Positions 1 through 11,050 of a DNA stretch of 64,000 bases are shown here, piece after piece (within the stretch, counting starts at the first letter, position 1; the number at the start of each line of letters is the position of its first letter). The notes below the pieces were generated by a model. It was not told the origin of the DNA and searched no databases. It saw only the letters and a list, made by a program, of their open reading frames with translations. Position numbers and translations under genes: made by a program. This DNA comes from Pseudorasbora parva (Eukaryota > Chordata > Actinopteri > Cypriniformes > Gobionidae), in NCBI RefSeq assembly GCF_024679245.1, contig NC_090188.1, forward strand, positions 36,789,992 through 36,853,991, written 5' to 3'.

Positions 1-1552
1 TAAAGTTAGAGACAGGTGTGGTGGTGTGGGTGAGTTTAAGGGTAAAGTTAGAGACAGGTGTGGTAGTATGGGTTTGTTTAAGGGTAAAGTTAGGGTCAGG
101 GGTGGTAGAATGGGTGAGTTTAAGGGTAGAGTTAGAGACAGGTGTGGTAGTATGGGTGAGTTTAAGGGTAAAGTTAGAGACAGGTGTGGTAGTATGGGTG
201 AGTTTAAGGGTAAAGTTAGGGTCAGGTGTGGTAGTGTGGGTGAGTTTAAGGGTAAAGTTAGGGACAGGTGTGGTAGTATGGGTGAGTTTAAGGGTAAAGT
301 TAGGGACAGGTATGGTAGTATGGGTGAGTTTAAGGCTAAAGTTAGGGTCAGGTGTGGTAGTATGGGTGAGTTTAAGGGTAAAGTTAGGGACAGGTATGGT
401 AGTATGGGTGAGTTTAAGGGTAAAGTTAGGGACAGGTATGGTAGTATGGGTGAGTTTAAGGGTAAAGTTTGGGTCAGGTGTGGTAGTATGGGTGAGTTTA
501 TGGGTAAAGTAAGGGACAGGTGTGGTGGTATTGTTGAGTTTAAGGGTAAAGTTAGGGTCAGGTGTGGTAGTATGGGTGAGTTTAATGGTAAAGTTAGGGT
601 CAGGTGTGGTGGTATGGGTGAGTTTAAGGGTAAAGTTAGAGACAGGTGTGGTGGTATGGGTGAGTTTAAGGGTAAAGTTAGGGTCAGGTGTGGTAGTATG
701 GGTGAGTTTAAGGGTAAAGTTAGGGACAGGTGTGGTAGTATGGGTGAGTTTAAGGGTAAAGTTGGGGACAGGTGTGGTGGTATGGGTGAGTTTAAGGGTA
801 AAGTTAGGGTCAGGTGTGGTAGTATGGGTGAGTTTAAGGGTAAAGTTAGGGACAGGTGTGGTGGTATGGGTAAGTTTAAGGGTAAAGTTAGGGTCAGGTG
901 TGGTGGTGTGGGTGAGTTTTAGGGTAAAGTTGGAGACAGGTGTGGTGGTGTGGGTGAGTTTAAGGGTAAAGTTAGAGACAGGTGTGGTGGTGTGGGTGAG
1001 TTTAAGGGTAGAGTTAGGGTTAGTTGTGGTGGTATGGGTAAGTTTAAGGGTAGAGTTAGGGTCAGGTGTGGTGGTGTGGGTGAGGGACAGGTGTGGTGGT
1101 GTGGGTGAGGGACTGGTGTGGTGGTGTGGGTGAGTTTAAGGGTAGAGTTAGGGTTAGTTGTGGTGGTATGGGTAAGTTTAAGGGTAAAGTTAGGGTCAGG
1201 TGTAGTGGTATGGGTGAGTTTGAGGGTAAAGTTAGAGACAGGTGTGGTAGTATGGGTGAGTTTAAGGGGAAAGTTAGGGACAGGTGTGGTGGTGTCGGTG
1301 AGTTTAAGGGTAAAGTTAGGGACAGGTGTGGTGGTATGGGTGAGTTTAAGGGGAAAGTTAGGGTCAGGTGTGGTGGTGTGGACTAGTTTAAGGGTAAAGT
1401 TAGAGACAGGTGTGGTGGTGTGGGTGAGTTTAAGGGTAAAGTTAGGGTCAGGTGTGGTGGTATGGGTGAGTTTAAGTGTAAAGTTAGGGACCGGTGTGGT
1501 GGTGTGGACTAGTTTAAGCGTAAAGTTAGGGACAGTTTAAGGGTAGGGTTAG
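1..1552. repeat. 42-bp G-rich minisatellite, about 36 copies, cut by left edge
   Basis: A 42-bp unit (core GTTTAAGGGTAAAGTTAGGG, then acaggtgtggtggtatgggtga) repeats from position 1 to about 1552. The plus strand is G/T/A-rich and nearly C-free. Units vary at fixed sites: gaga, ggga or gggt before 'caggtgtgg', and gta, ggta or ggtg after it. Two 25-bp units at about 1079-1128 have lost 17 bp. An adjacent variant pair (about 998-1052) recurs 134 bp later (about 1132-1186), evidence of segmental duplication inside the array. Because 42 is divisible by 3 the array is open in several frames, but these are not genes. Confidence 0.97.
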
Positions 1553-2036
1553 GTGTAATGGAATGGTCGGCAGTGTAATGATAAATGTAACTTCAGAAAT
1601 GAATTACAGATGTAATTACATGCAGGTAATTTTCAAATGTAAATACACTGTAAAAACATGTATGCACACAAGTTAATTTTATCAAATTAATAATTTAAAT
1701 GTCACTAGTAGTTACGGCCACCTGATAGAAAGTGCGTCCAACTAACCTTAAACCACTCCTAGCCATAAACCTCTAGATGTAGTTAATTATTTTTACTCAC
1801 ATTGTAACAGAGTCACCCTAAAATAAAGGGTCACACTTCGTATATATAAGTACTGATTAATGCTAATTTACTTACTAAAAACGACTTTCTAAATACGCTA
1901 TATTAACAACATGTAACTATATGGGTAGGATTAGGTTTTGGTTAAGGGTTTGTTGCATGTAATTATAGATAATTTACTGTTATTACTGTGCTAGGTACAC
2001 ACATGTAACAAGGACACTGTAAAATAAAGTGTTACC
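1553..2036. repeat. interspersed fish repeat flanking the minisatellite
   Basis: This stretch has repeated TGTAATTACA-like motifs and an internal GGGTAGGATTAGGTTTTGG-type segment. Two related ends (GTAACAGAGTCACCC near 1804; GTAACAAGGACACTG near 2005) are each followed by a GTAAAATAAAGTGTTACC-like tail. I recognise the ACACTTTATTTTACAGTGTCC-type end as an abundant fish non-autonomous element. The name is not known to me, and the left boundary with the minisatellite is unclear. Confidence 0.6.
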
Positions 2037-3551
2037 AGTACAATTCTGTCAAACATTGGACAAATACAACACCAGAGGAGTAGAACAATAATATATAGCA
2101 AGTCACGTCATCCATTTGTCATGTTCTCCTCTGCTTTTCAGTTTAAAGAGGTAGAAAAGGCTTTCCCACTTCCTTTAATGTTTGGTTTAGGGTAAGTAGC
2201 CGATGGGCTCCCCACTGTTACCTGAAAACCTCCACAGCACTCTTTCTAACTGAATCTCTTGTGCAGAGGCAGTCAGCCAGACTGATAGACTACATTGCTC
2301 TTTATAAACTGTCTATGGTCCATAAACTACACAGCAGCAAGCGTGGCTTCGGGTTCAGGATTAAGACCTCTGAAAGCTTCTATTACTGTAACTTGTCCCT
2401 TCATTTCTCCACATAACAGGTTCTTTCAAGTGCTCCAATCGTGTGCCTAGTTTTGATTTGGGTATCAGAAAATTATTTCCCAGTTGTTCTAATATTTTGG
2501 CATCATGACACCATGGCAGCTAAGTTGCTAATCCAACCAAGTGCCCATCCCTTCGTTGCCTGAATGGGTGCGCCTTAAAATGCGTGTGTAAAATAAACAG
2601 TTCTACTGGTATAAACTTGCGGCCTGTCACATGCTCTAACGCCCGATTCACATAGCAAAGCGTGAAAAAGCTAAATATTCGTAACAATAAGATTACAGTG
2701 GGAGATTACTGAAAAGAAAACAAAACAGATGAATACATGGATAAGTATTAAGATTTCCAGAAAGGATGCATGAATGAGCCCTCTTCTGCAATGACAAAAT
2801 CTCTTATAATGAGCACTGTCAATCATGCCAAAAAGCCTGATATAACGATAATAACGTATTGTACAGCCTCTATTGCGTGTTAATGATATGAAGCTGCACA
2901 AAGAAATATAAACGTTCGTGATTGTTTTATACCTGTCTTGTGTAGAAATTGAATATATCACAGTCTAGCTATTTCACCCTTGAGGAATTTGCATTTTATC
3001 CAAATAATAGTTTCTCCGCGCTTGCACGGTGTTTACAAGTGTGATAAAGTGTGAAAATGACTCCCGTTGATTAAAAGTATAAAAACAGCTGCATGCCGAA
3101 ACGTATAATTAGATTTACTTAATGAACACTGCAAATACATTTCTGATAGCATCCTGTGGATTTGCGTGCGCTTCTTCACTGCAACAATAACAGAGTATTG
3201 GTGTCTGATTCGCGCACTACGACTTCAGGGTGGGAAAGTGAAAACACGCAACTTCGAAAAAACTGACAAGGTGAGAGAGCTTCTTGCTGACATTTTTAAC
3301 CCGCCACGGATGTGTGGATGATAATTATGCGCGCGGTAAGGCACAGATACACTCTGGGTGTTACTTTGAAATCGCTACCGGATTTAATTCATCATTAGGA
3401 AATGGTTGTCTTAAAACGGAGCTTGATGTGTGAATAAACAACTGTTTCATTTGCAGCATTACTAGAGAATCAGAGCACAAAGAAGAGCAGACCAACGCGT
3501 CAAGACCAGCTAAACGCCTGCCTGCTGGGACAACTTTAGGGTTTGCAAATA

Positions 3552-3552
<1 letters not shown>
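2037..3552. other. intergenic, nothing recognised
   Basis: AT-rich DNA downstream of meis1 with no coding frame above background. A few GC-richer stretches (2990-3360) could be regulatory, but there is no specific motif to name. Confidence 0.6.

Positions 3553-3640
<88 letters not shown>
3553..3640. repeat. (AT)n microsatellite, about 88 bp
   Basis: An uninterrupted AT dinucleotide tract, self-complementary and able to extrude as a cruciform or hairpin. Confidence 0.98.
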
Positions 3641-3641
<1 letters not shown>

Positions 3642-4820
3642 TTAATTTTTATTTTTATTCTTGACCAACAAGCAATGAAGTCATTTTATTGTTAAGTGAC
3701 AATTAGGGATAGACCCTCATAATTGTGTAAAAGTCAGATTTATGTAAAGATTTTCATTACCTAATTTTTCTATATCAGATAGGCTATTTTGATATTTTGA
3801 AAACTTTAATAAAAAAAGTCGGTAATAAAAGGTCAACGGGACTAATCACAAGTAAACCCAATTATTTAAAATATCATACTGCGTTTATTTATTTATTTTT
3901 TTTAAATTAATTTTAAATTTTTTGAAACTCTTAAATTTTATTTGAAAGCGTTTCTGTAAATAATAATTATGTAGAAGTGTCCTAAATATGCCATTTTGTA
4001 GACGTCGTTAATGAATGGCATTGGAAATTGTTTATTTGTTATTATTTATTTTCATTCATCGATATTTCAATCCATTGATTAATTCTCGAGTTTTACCTTT
4101 AAGCCTGTTCAAACTAAAGAGAATATAATAGACTACTGTATTTCAGTAATGCAATATTGAACGGCTCTTTTTGATGTATCGGTTTTGGTCATTCTTGGCT
4201 CGTTGTCCATCAGATTCTTGCAACAAAACTGGCACATCAAAAAGAAACGTTCCCGTAGACCGAATTACAGCCTCCGAAAATAAATAAATGAGGAGGCCAC
4301 TGGCCTCGGGTCAGAGGTTTATCACTCTTCTGCTATGCGAGTGGAATTTGTGACTCTCTGCCTTGTCTCAACTTGCAGCTCACATATTTACCTAAAGTAG
4401 TCGTGACCTTTTCACCTTCGGTTTCAGTCATGTGACACACGGGGATTTTACACTGTATCAAAGTCTCTCTTTTTGCATTTACACCTTAAACTTGAAATTA
4501 AATTAATAATAGGAATTATAATATAATAAATAATATTATTAACAAATTATTAACAAATAATATTGATTTGCATATATCTATTCCATATTATGCCCTTTAA
4601 ATAATTATTTTACAATAAAACATTGTGATTCATTGCTTCACGAACACAACCTTATAATAATAGGCAATCGGTGTAATAATAGAGATCAAATAGGATAAAA
4701 ATATATTTTTATGACAAAGTAAGTGGAATGCATTCGTTAATATAATTAAGAGTTATTTTCCTGAGGTGCGTGTGCTGCTTTCTGAATCAATACTAGCCTT
4801 GAATTATCTTGCATGTGTAG
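3641..4820. other. AT-rich intergenic, nothing recognised
   Basis: Strongly AT-rich DNA without repeats I can name and without coding frames. Confidence 0.6.
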
Positions 4821-5400
4821 CCTATGTATCTGTCTTTGAAATATTATCGAAAAATATAAAATACTTTATTACTCCACTTCCGCCGTCGTGCAAAAGTTCT
4901 CATAACTTGATAGGCTCTGCTCTTTGAATGTGTGTTGCCCCTGACAGCAGATGCGTCGCACTTCACCGTCTCATCGGGATCAAAGCGACGAGAGAACATA
5001 AGTGGTTATTGTAAGCGAAACATAATACCTCATAACATAAAAGAGAGCGGAGAGATGATGCTGCTGAGTGCGTTTTGGCATTCATCGAGACTTTTGGGCA
5101 GGTGGGGGTCGGCGAGCCCTCATTAAAGCCTAACACACAACGGCTATTATTGGATCGGATCTCAGCAGGTGAAGATGGGAGCCGGGCTGGCGCACCTTTC
5201 ACTGACATCCGAGGCTGCTTTGCCGGCTCTTGTCCTTCGTAAGCTGCAGCCGTGGTGACCTTGATAGTGATCGAGGGAGAAAGTGAGAGAGGGATATAGG
5301 CTACGCGCTTCTGTTGCACGATGCCCCGATTGTAACATAGCAGCAGCGCGCCTTCTACTTCACCAATATCGCCCGGTTTACTTTTGCCATTTAACCAGTC
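4821..5400. promoter_or_regulatory. candidate downstream regulatory block
   Basis: About 580 bp of balanced, low-repeat sequence stand out from AT-rich surroundings and contain CpGs, a CCCTGACAGCAG site (TGACAG core) and an ATTAAAGC motif. Short overlapping frames on both strands look like chance. Composition and isolation suggest a conserved non-coding element, but no alignment was possible. Confidence 0.3.
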
Positions 5401-5438
5401 AAATCAGTAGCCTACCACATTTTACCCGCGTTAATAGC

Positions 5439-5498
<60 letters not shown>

Positions 5499-5523
5499 TG
5501 TTAATATAAAATTAATAATTATG

Positions 5524-5562
<39 letters not shown>
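5439..5562. repeat. (ATA)n trinucleotide microsatellites, two tracts
   Basis: ATA/TAA triplet tracts at 5439-5498 and 5523-5562 are separated by about 24 bp of AT-rich sequence. They probably come from one expanded tract that was interrupted. Confidence 0.97.
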
Positions 5563-6330
5563 TCTGTGTCAAACAGAACTTTTACATTTAGAGACACCCA
5601 ATATACGCGTAATTGTTTTGTTGTTGTTGTTTTTTTTGCGAACTAAAACACGCCCGTCTCATGAATATCTATATTCTTATCTGATGTCAGCAGCTCTATG
5701 CACCAGTAAATAAATAAATATCTTGGTATTTCCAGTTTCCATTCAAAAAGCTTAAAAATAGGTAGCGTGAAATATAAAGAAACCACACACACATAGCCTA
5801 CATCAAATAAAGACATAAAAAAGTGTTTATTTTTATTTCTGGTGAATGCAGTCTTTATGATTTATCATTCTCATGTTTCTTCATGTGTAGCCTACTATTG
5901 TCCGTCATATACATGGCAAAGGACGTGTTTGTTTGCTTCGGCTCCCTCTGGAAGCTGAAACGCTATTATTGCTCAATTTGCCTGCTTTATTGTGGACTCA
6001 ACTTCTAAAAGCCGTCAAAGGGGGAGAGAAAAAAAAAATACTGGTCACTTTGTGTTTTTAAATATATTCTTCAGGTCCGTACTGGCACAAACAATAAATA
6101 GCGCCAAGTCCACAACCAGTCTATTATTCCAAACCTAATTTAATAATTTAATTTCGAGTTTTTGCACTGAAAATGTCTCTTTACGCGGGTAAATTTTTTT
6201 CTCCTTTTTTCAAAATGTTGATTTTTTTAGGAGATTACACAGCTATTCTCTATTCCGTGTAAAAAATATTGTCTTTAATTGTGGAGTACGAAGCTGCATA
6301 ATAAGCGCTTATTGAATTGAACGGACAAGA

Positions 6331-6670
6331 AAGCAATCCTGCATCCTCTGACCCCCGAATGCAGCCCGCTTTCATTGATCACCCCCTTATGAGATAATGC
6401 AATTACAAACATCAATAAGGAGCTGCGAGGGGAATCATTACGTGGTGACAGTGATAGATGATGGTGCAGAAAATAGCGCGTTTCTCTCCAACAATCCTGG
6501 AGCCCAGGGGCTTTCAGGGGTGGGCGAAGTCACCAAGGAAACAGATGACATCCAAAATGGCCCTGCAGTTTTGGACAGTCCATCTCTTCTCTCCCGACTT
6601 CTCTCTGGTTGTCCACCAGCTGCCACAGGACATTATTCTATGCGGTAACACGCTCGAGACGTTAGTGAAA
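6331..6670. promoter_or_regulatory. candidate downstream regulatory block with TALE-type motifs
   Basis: This block differs from the AT-rich flanks. It contains AATGCAATTACAAACATCAA, then GTGGTGACAGTGATAGATGATGG, with a TGACAG core next to a TGATAGAT-like half-site. An 83-codon plus-strand frame (6397-6648) exists but resembles no family I know, and overlapping open frames exist on the other strand. A regulatory element is the better guess. Confidence 0.3.
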
Positions 6671-7210
6671 CAAAATTGCAATTTCATAGACACATCAGGC
6701 ATTAGTTTCTCACAGTTCTTATATTTATTGGTCTTGAAATTTTATATTTATCGACCAGACTGTTCATTTATTTAGGCTGTTGTTTATTTGTATTGGGGTT
6801 GGCCTGGTGGGGTTGATGAAATGTGTATTTTAAATATGTCGTAAATAAAAGTCATAATTTGATTCGGTTAGTTTAAAAGAAAGTGACATACTATTTACTC
6901 TAAGCATGTTTAAACATAAAATGTATGTACTTCAATTGAACTAACGTGAAATTGTGCTTTTGGCATACTCTTTCGCTTGTAATATAGCCTACTGTAAAAT
7001 GATGATTTGTTTTAGGCTATAACTTAAGTGGTTTAAATAAATATATGTATGAGTAGGCTATAGGCTACATCGATTTGTGATTATTGTTGTTATTGAAGCC
7101 TTATTTTGTAATGCATTTGCAAGTAAAATAATTCATACAGTGTGGGACAATGTAAATGTCCTTATGTTTTGTTTCTGCGGTATTTCTCACTAACATACAA
7201 AAAGTCACTG

Positions 7211-7250
7211 ACACAGACACACACACAACCACACACACACACACACACAC
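7211..7250. repeat. (CA)n microsatellite
   Basis: A CA dinucleotide tract of about 40 bp with minor interruptions. Confidence 0.95.
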
Positions 7251-8199
7251 GATGGAGCGTGGACATAACCCTCTCAAACATGGCCAATGAATGGAGAGTG
7301 GACCGCATTTGCATCTGCCACTGCTACTGCCCTCGTGCTGCGAAGACACATGACCCTTTGTGAAAGTTTTCAAACTGAAGCAAAACTACTTGAATACAGA
7401 GTACAGATGACAGAAACATGCAACAGCACAGCCCATGCTGCTCTTTATGGGAGGCAGAAAGTCCTGTTTGGGCACCTCTGTGCTTATGGAACAAATTTCT
7501 TTCAGTCATTACTCACAGAGTTCAGTATGTGGTCAAAGTCAGATAAAAGCTTTCTTCTTTCTTCTTAAACAACAGATGGGAAAGGCGTCGTCTTTATATG
7601 TCTTTGACTGCGGGTAAATGAGGAAAATCAATAATCATGTTCATTTGCAAAGGTCACGAAACGCTCATTAGGAAACGTGCTTAACCAGTGGGTAACAAAC
7701 CGATCTTTCTAAAATAATGTTCTATATGTAGGCCTACACGTATATTTGCTATAGGGTTTAGCTGTGAATTGGCAGTATCTATAAAGTAGCCTACACACAA
7801 CGCTTAATACACAATGTAGCCTACACTTAAAACTAGCCTACTACGTGTATGTGTAGGCTTACTACATTAAAATAATTACAACAACAATAATCGGGTGCCC
7901 CAAAAAAGAAAGATTAGGCCTACATTTTACAGCTACATAATGTATAGATATTGTAGCCTACATTAATATTACTTAGTAGCTAACATAAACAGGCTTAAAG
8001 TGTGAAACATAAACATAAAACATAACATAAAAAGGCTTAAAGTGTGAAAAACTAGGCTAGAACTAAAACGGTTAGCTTCTTTAATTTCACATAAAATTAT
8101 CAAAAATATATATTTTAAATAATTCTAGCAATTTACTACTTCAGTTCATAATGAAATAAACTTCAATATATTAAATATATATGTGCCCCTTAAGGACAG

Positions 8200-8920
8200 T
8201 TTTCCAGATCCCCTAAAGATGGCAGTCAAACATGGGATTTATCTCCGCCCGCGTCTCCAGAGCACTGAATGGCGAATGGTTGAGGAATTCAAATCTGAGG
8301 AGCTGAAACGGTGTCATTAAACCGTCGCCTGTGTTCCGCGTTGCTTGAGAGCAAAACATTCGGCAAAGAGAAGGTAATAAAAACACAATGGCGATTGAAA
8401 ACTGAGAGACGGGGTTGAGAAAGGGAACTTATTGATTTATTATGGAGTGTTGTTTAACCTGGCACCACCCGTTTAGTTACAAGCTGGGCAAGTTTTTCAG
8501 AATTCCCACAAGAATGTAGCACTTTTCCCTGTCGTAGTCGTGTCGAATCCATCGTACACATACATTTCGATTATTTGTGTCTGATTTAGAATTATTTAGG
8601 CGCTCGGTGTTAGCGGGTAGCTTGGAAACAGCCATCGTCTGGATAATGCCGTTTCAAGCGCTCTTGACGGAGCCATTGAGTGAGTGAAATAAGGCGTGAG
8701 GGGGAACTAATCTTCCCATTTAAGTGTTTGTGGCAATTTTATCTAAATTAATTTTAATGCTAAACGGGGGATAATTCTTCCTTTATCCGTCCCTCCACCT
8801 CATCTAGCACCCCGTTTGAGCCTCTATCCTTCGAACGGGCCGCACATTTGTTGCACATTAGCAAACGTAGGCTACTGCGAAATGAATATGCAGCATTTAG
8901 ACAAACGTCATCAATTTCAT
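8200..8920. promoter_or_regulatory. candidate downstream regulatory block
   Basis: About 700 bp of balanced, CpG-containing unique sequence lie 1.5 kb beyond the meis1 3' end, with ATTA/TTAT cores (for example TTATTGATTTATTATGG). It looks like the conserved non-coding DNA typical of developmental gene flanks. This rests on composition only. Confidence 0.25.
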
Positions 8921-9000
8921 TCTACTTGATGACGTGTGATATATGTTGTGCTTTCTCTTAAAAGTTAGACTCACCTTGTGCATTTGCACCCCGTGTTCTG

Positions 9001-9120
9001 ACCTCGTTCACACTTTACATTACATGATTTTGTAACTCGTCTTGTTATAATTACAACAACTTGTAATTACATGCAACTCACACAATAATAACTTCCTGTT
9101 GATTTATGTTACTCAGAACT
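9001..9120. repeat. diverged remnant of the TAATTACATGCAACT-type fish repeat
   Basis: The segment includes CACTTTACATTACATG and TTATAATTACAACAACTTG followed by TAATTACATGCAACT. It resembles the element at 1553-2036, in the opposite sense. It is degraded, and its limits are uncertain. Confidence 0.4.
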
Positions 9121-9711
9121 GTGGACAATGCAATGAAAGGTGTGACCCACAGATTTTAGATGAGATAAACCTGTAGGCCTAGCCTATAAAAGTCTCAAAT
9201 TATGATCCCTGGCTGAAAATATAGGTGGCTTATAGACCCATAAAGTTTGATTCAAGCACCAACATAAGCTCTAGGTTTATGTCTCGATCATACCACAAAT
9301 TCGAACACCTCAGTGTAATAGTTTGGGGAATTCGATCAGGAAGTTTAATTTTGGATTCATTATGAAGGGTGGGGAAAGCATGTAATGTTATCAAAATTAA
9401 CAAGGAATCAAATTCAAATGAATATTGGCTTATGAATAATAGAGCCACTTTGAAAATATCCATTATTAAAAAGTTAAAGTTATCTAATGGGGGTAATCTA
9501 ATGTTGAAGGAAACTACACTCTTATTTGGTAACTGAAAAAAGTAAATTAAATTGGCCAAAATATTTAAAGGATTTGTAGTATTTGTGAATGACAGCCATA
9601 CAAAACCTGAAGGTTATATTAAACAAAGCATGAGACAGTCCTAAAATCAAACCAGGCCAGGAATCCACAAATATATGAAAATAGCTCATGTTCCCCTCTT
9701 TTTACACAAAA

Positions 9712-9717
9712 TTTATT
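9712..9717 (-). terminator. candidate poly(A) signal AATAAA (distal)
   Basis: A canonical AATAAA lies on the minus strand about 1.05 kb after the exon 13 stop, beyond the (UG)n tract. It would give a 3'UTR of plausible length. Confidence 0.35.
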
Positions 9718-9865
9718 CATTTACAATGTATACATAAACTCTTCAAAATTCAAACAAGTGATAGCAACACGTTAAACCAATATCCCATAAAACAGGTTTG
9801 CTTGATCAAAAGCATGAATCCCAAATCCCACTTATAACTTAAACTCTGAAAGTTTCATGGGTTGG

Positions 9866-9869
<4 letters not shown>

Positions 9870-9924
<55 letters not shown>

Positions 9925-9965
9925 TGCACACGCACGCACGCACGCACACACACGCACTCGCACAT
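9870..9965. repeat. (CA)n/(CACG)n microsatellite, (UG)n in meis1 transcript
   Basis: A CA tract from 9871 to 9922 passes into CACG-type repeats. If the distal poly(A) signal is used, it lies inside the 3'UTR and reads as a (UG)n tract. Confidence 0.96.
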
Positions 9966-10233
9966 GCTTGTTCTTCACATTCAGCTTCTCACACATCCAG
10001 TAAAGGTAAGTGAAAATAATTTTAATTTGTTCCAATGGTGATATGGGGCCAGTTCCTTTATGATGTACAAATTGGGAATGCAAAATGGAGACCTCCTGAA
10101 AGGCAAGAGGATGTGGCTCAGACAGGTAGATATCACTCAGTTTCTTCCTAAGGCCATGATGGGTCATGGAAAATCTGCCCTCCCATAGGACAAAAAAAAT
10201 GGCCTGGGAAACATGTATTCAATGAATTATTGA

Positions 10234-10239
10234 TTTATT
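10234..10239 (-). terminator. candidate poly(A) signal AATAAA (proximal)
   Basis: A canonical AATAAA lies on the minus strand, 528 nt after the exon 13 stop. The hexamer is common in AT-rich DNA, so only its position supports it. Confidence 0.3.
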
Positions 10240-10766
10240 CACATATATATATTTTTTTTCTCGTTTAAACGCAAAGTGATTTATGGAGGAGGCCAAAAGT
10301 CTATGGAGATGGCACACACATAGTGTGGAAAGAAAAAAAGTTCACATCCTTTTTAAAAAAAAAAAATTCTATTAGAAACAGCATAATATGCAGAACAATA
10401 CAATAGCATTTACAATACTTTTTTCCCAGTTCTTATGAAAGTCCAATGCAATTTTACAACAGTATACAGTATGTCCTCATCCCTCCCCTTTAGAGGCTGA
10501 TATAGTAATAAATTCAATCTTTCTCTCTCTCCATCGCTCTCGCTCTCTCTTTCTTTTTTGTGTCTAAGCAAAGGGCACCTTTTTTTAAAGTGTCCCATAG
10601 TATACAGAAATCTGCTTCTTTCTTGGTCCGAACCTATAGCCAAGATGCAAGCTTCTCAGTCTCTGTAACAAGTCAGTATGTAATCGGTGCTTCGCAAGCC
10701 CCAGAAAAACCAATCGCAGCTCCTCATCCGTCCATCGCAGTCATTTAAAGAATCCGTTTTAGTAAA

Positions 10767-11050
10767 TTACTGGGCATGGATGTCCATGAATTGTCCTCCC
10801 ATGTTAGGGTCTCCTGGATTGAACATAGGGGGGCTAGAGGTTGACATGGGCATGGCAGGGTGTGGCGGTCCTCCGTGCATTAACATCGCTGGGTGGTGGG
10901 GGTGTCCAGGGATGTAGGAACGCATGGGAGGGCCGTGCCGCAACTGAGCAGGGTGGTGGGGCATCTGGGAGGCACTGTAGCCTGGTTGCCCCATTGCCAT
11001 TCCCACCGGGCCACTGTGTGACAGGTAATCCCCTGGCATGCCTTGTAGTC
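10767..11050 (-). CDS. meis1: meis1 exon 13: alternative long C-terminus ending DIHAQ
   Basis: After acceptor ATTTTCCTAG| the exon encodes G-LQGMPGDYLSHSGPV and so on for 93 residues to a TAA stop at 10767-10769. The tail is rich in Pro, His, Met and Gly (RHGPPMRSYIPGHPHHPA is typical) and ends GGQFMDIHAQ, the long Meis C-terminus. It is used when cassette exon 12 is skipped. PGHPHHP and the GDPNM region are closer to Meis1 than to Meis2 as I remember them. When exon 12 is included, the same sequence is transcribed but lies after the stop as 3'UTR. Confidence 0.95.

Larger units (their letters stand above)
4815..9190. repeat. tract dense in TAGCCTA / TAGGCTA octamers
   Basis: GTAGCCTAC, TAGGCTA or TAGGCCTA-like words occur repeatedly near 4817, 5297, 5408, 5792, 5887, 6986, 7055, 7732, 7788, 7817, 7834, 7916, 7953, 8871 and 9175. 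The same words are rare in the meis1 introns. They are not in tandem and have unrelated flanks. The meaning is unknown. Confidence 0.7.
9712..10766 (-). other. meis1: probable meis1 3'UTR
   Basis: About 1 kb of moderately AT-rich sequence follows the DIHAQ stop with no coding potential. It contains short pyrimidine/purine tracts (10520-10560) and a (CA)n tract (9870-9965) that reads (UG)n in the sense transcript. Two minus-strand AATAAA hexamers, at 10234-10239 and 9712-9717, could end the transcript. Which one is used, or whether the UTR runs further, cannot be told from sequence. Confidence 0.5.

Noticed and set aside
18..1540. Long open frames of up to 298 codons with a 14-residue repeat (MGEFKGKVRDRCGS-like)
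   Set aside because: They come from the 42-bp minisatellite: the period is a multiple of three and the strand lacks stops, so several frames are open at once.
1500..1556. GGGTAGGGTTAGG as a true telomere or interstitial telomeric repeat
   Set aside because: Only one or two telomere-like words occur; the array unit is 42 bp and different.
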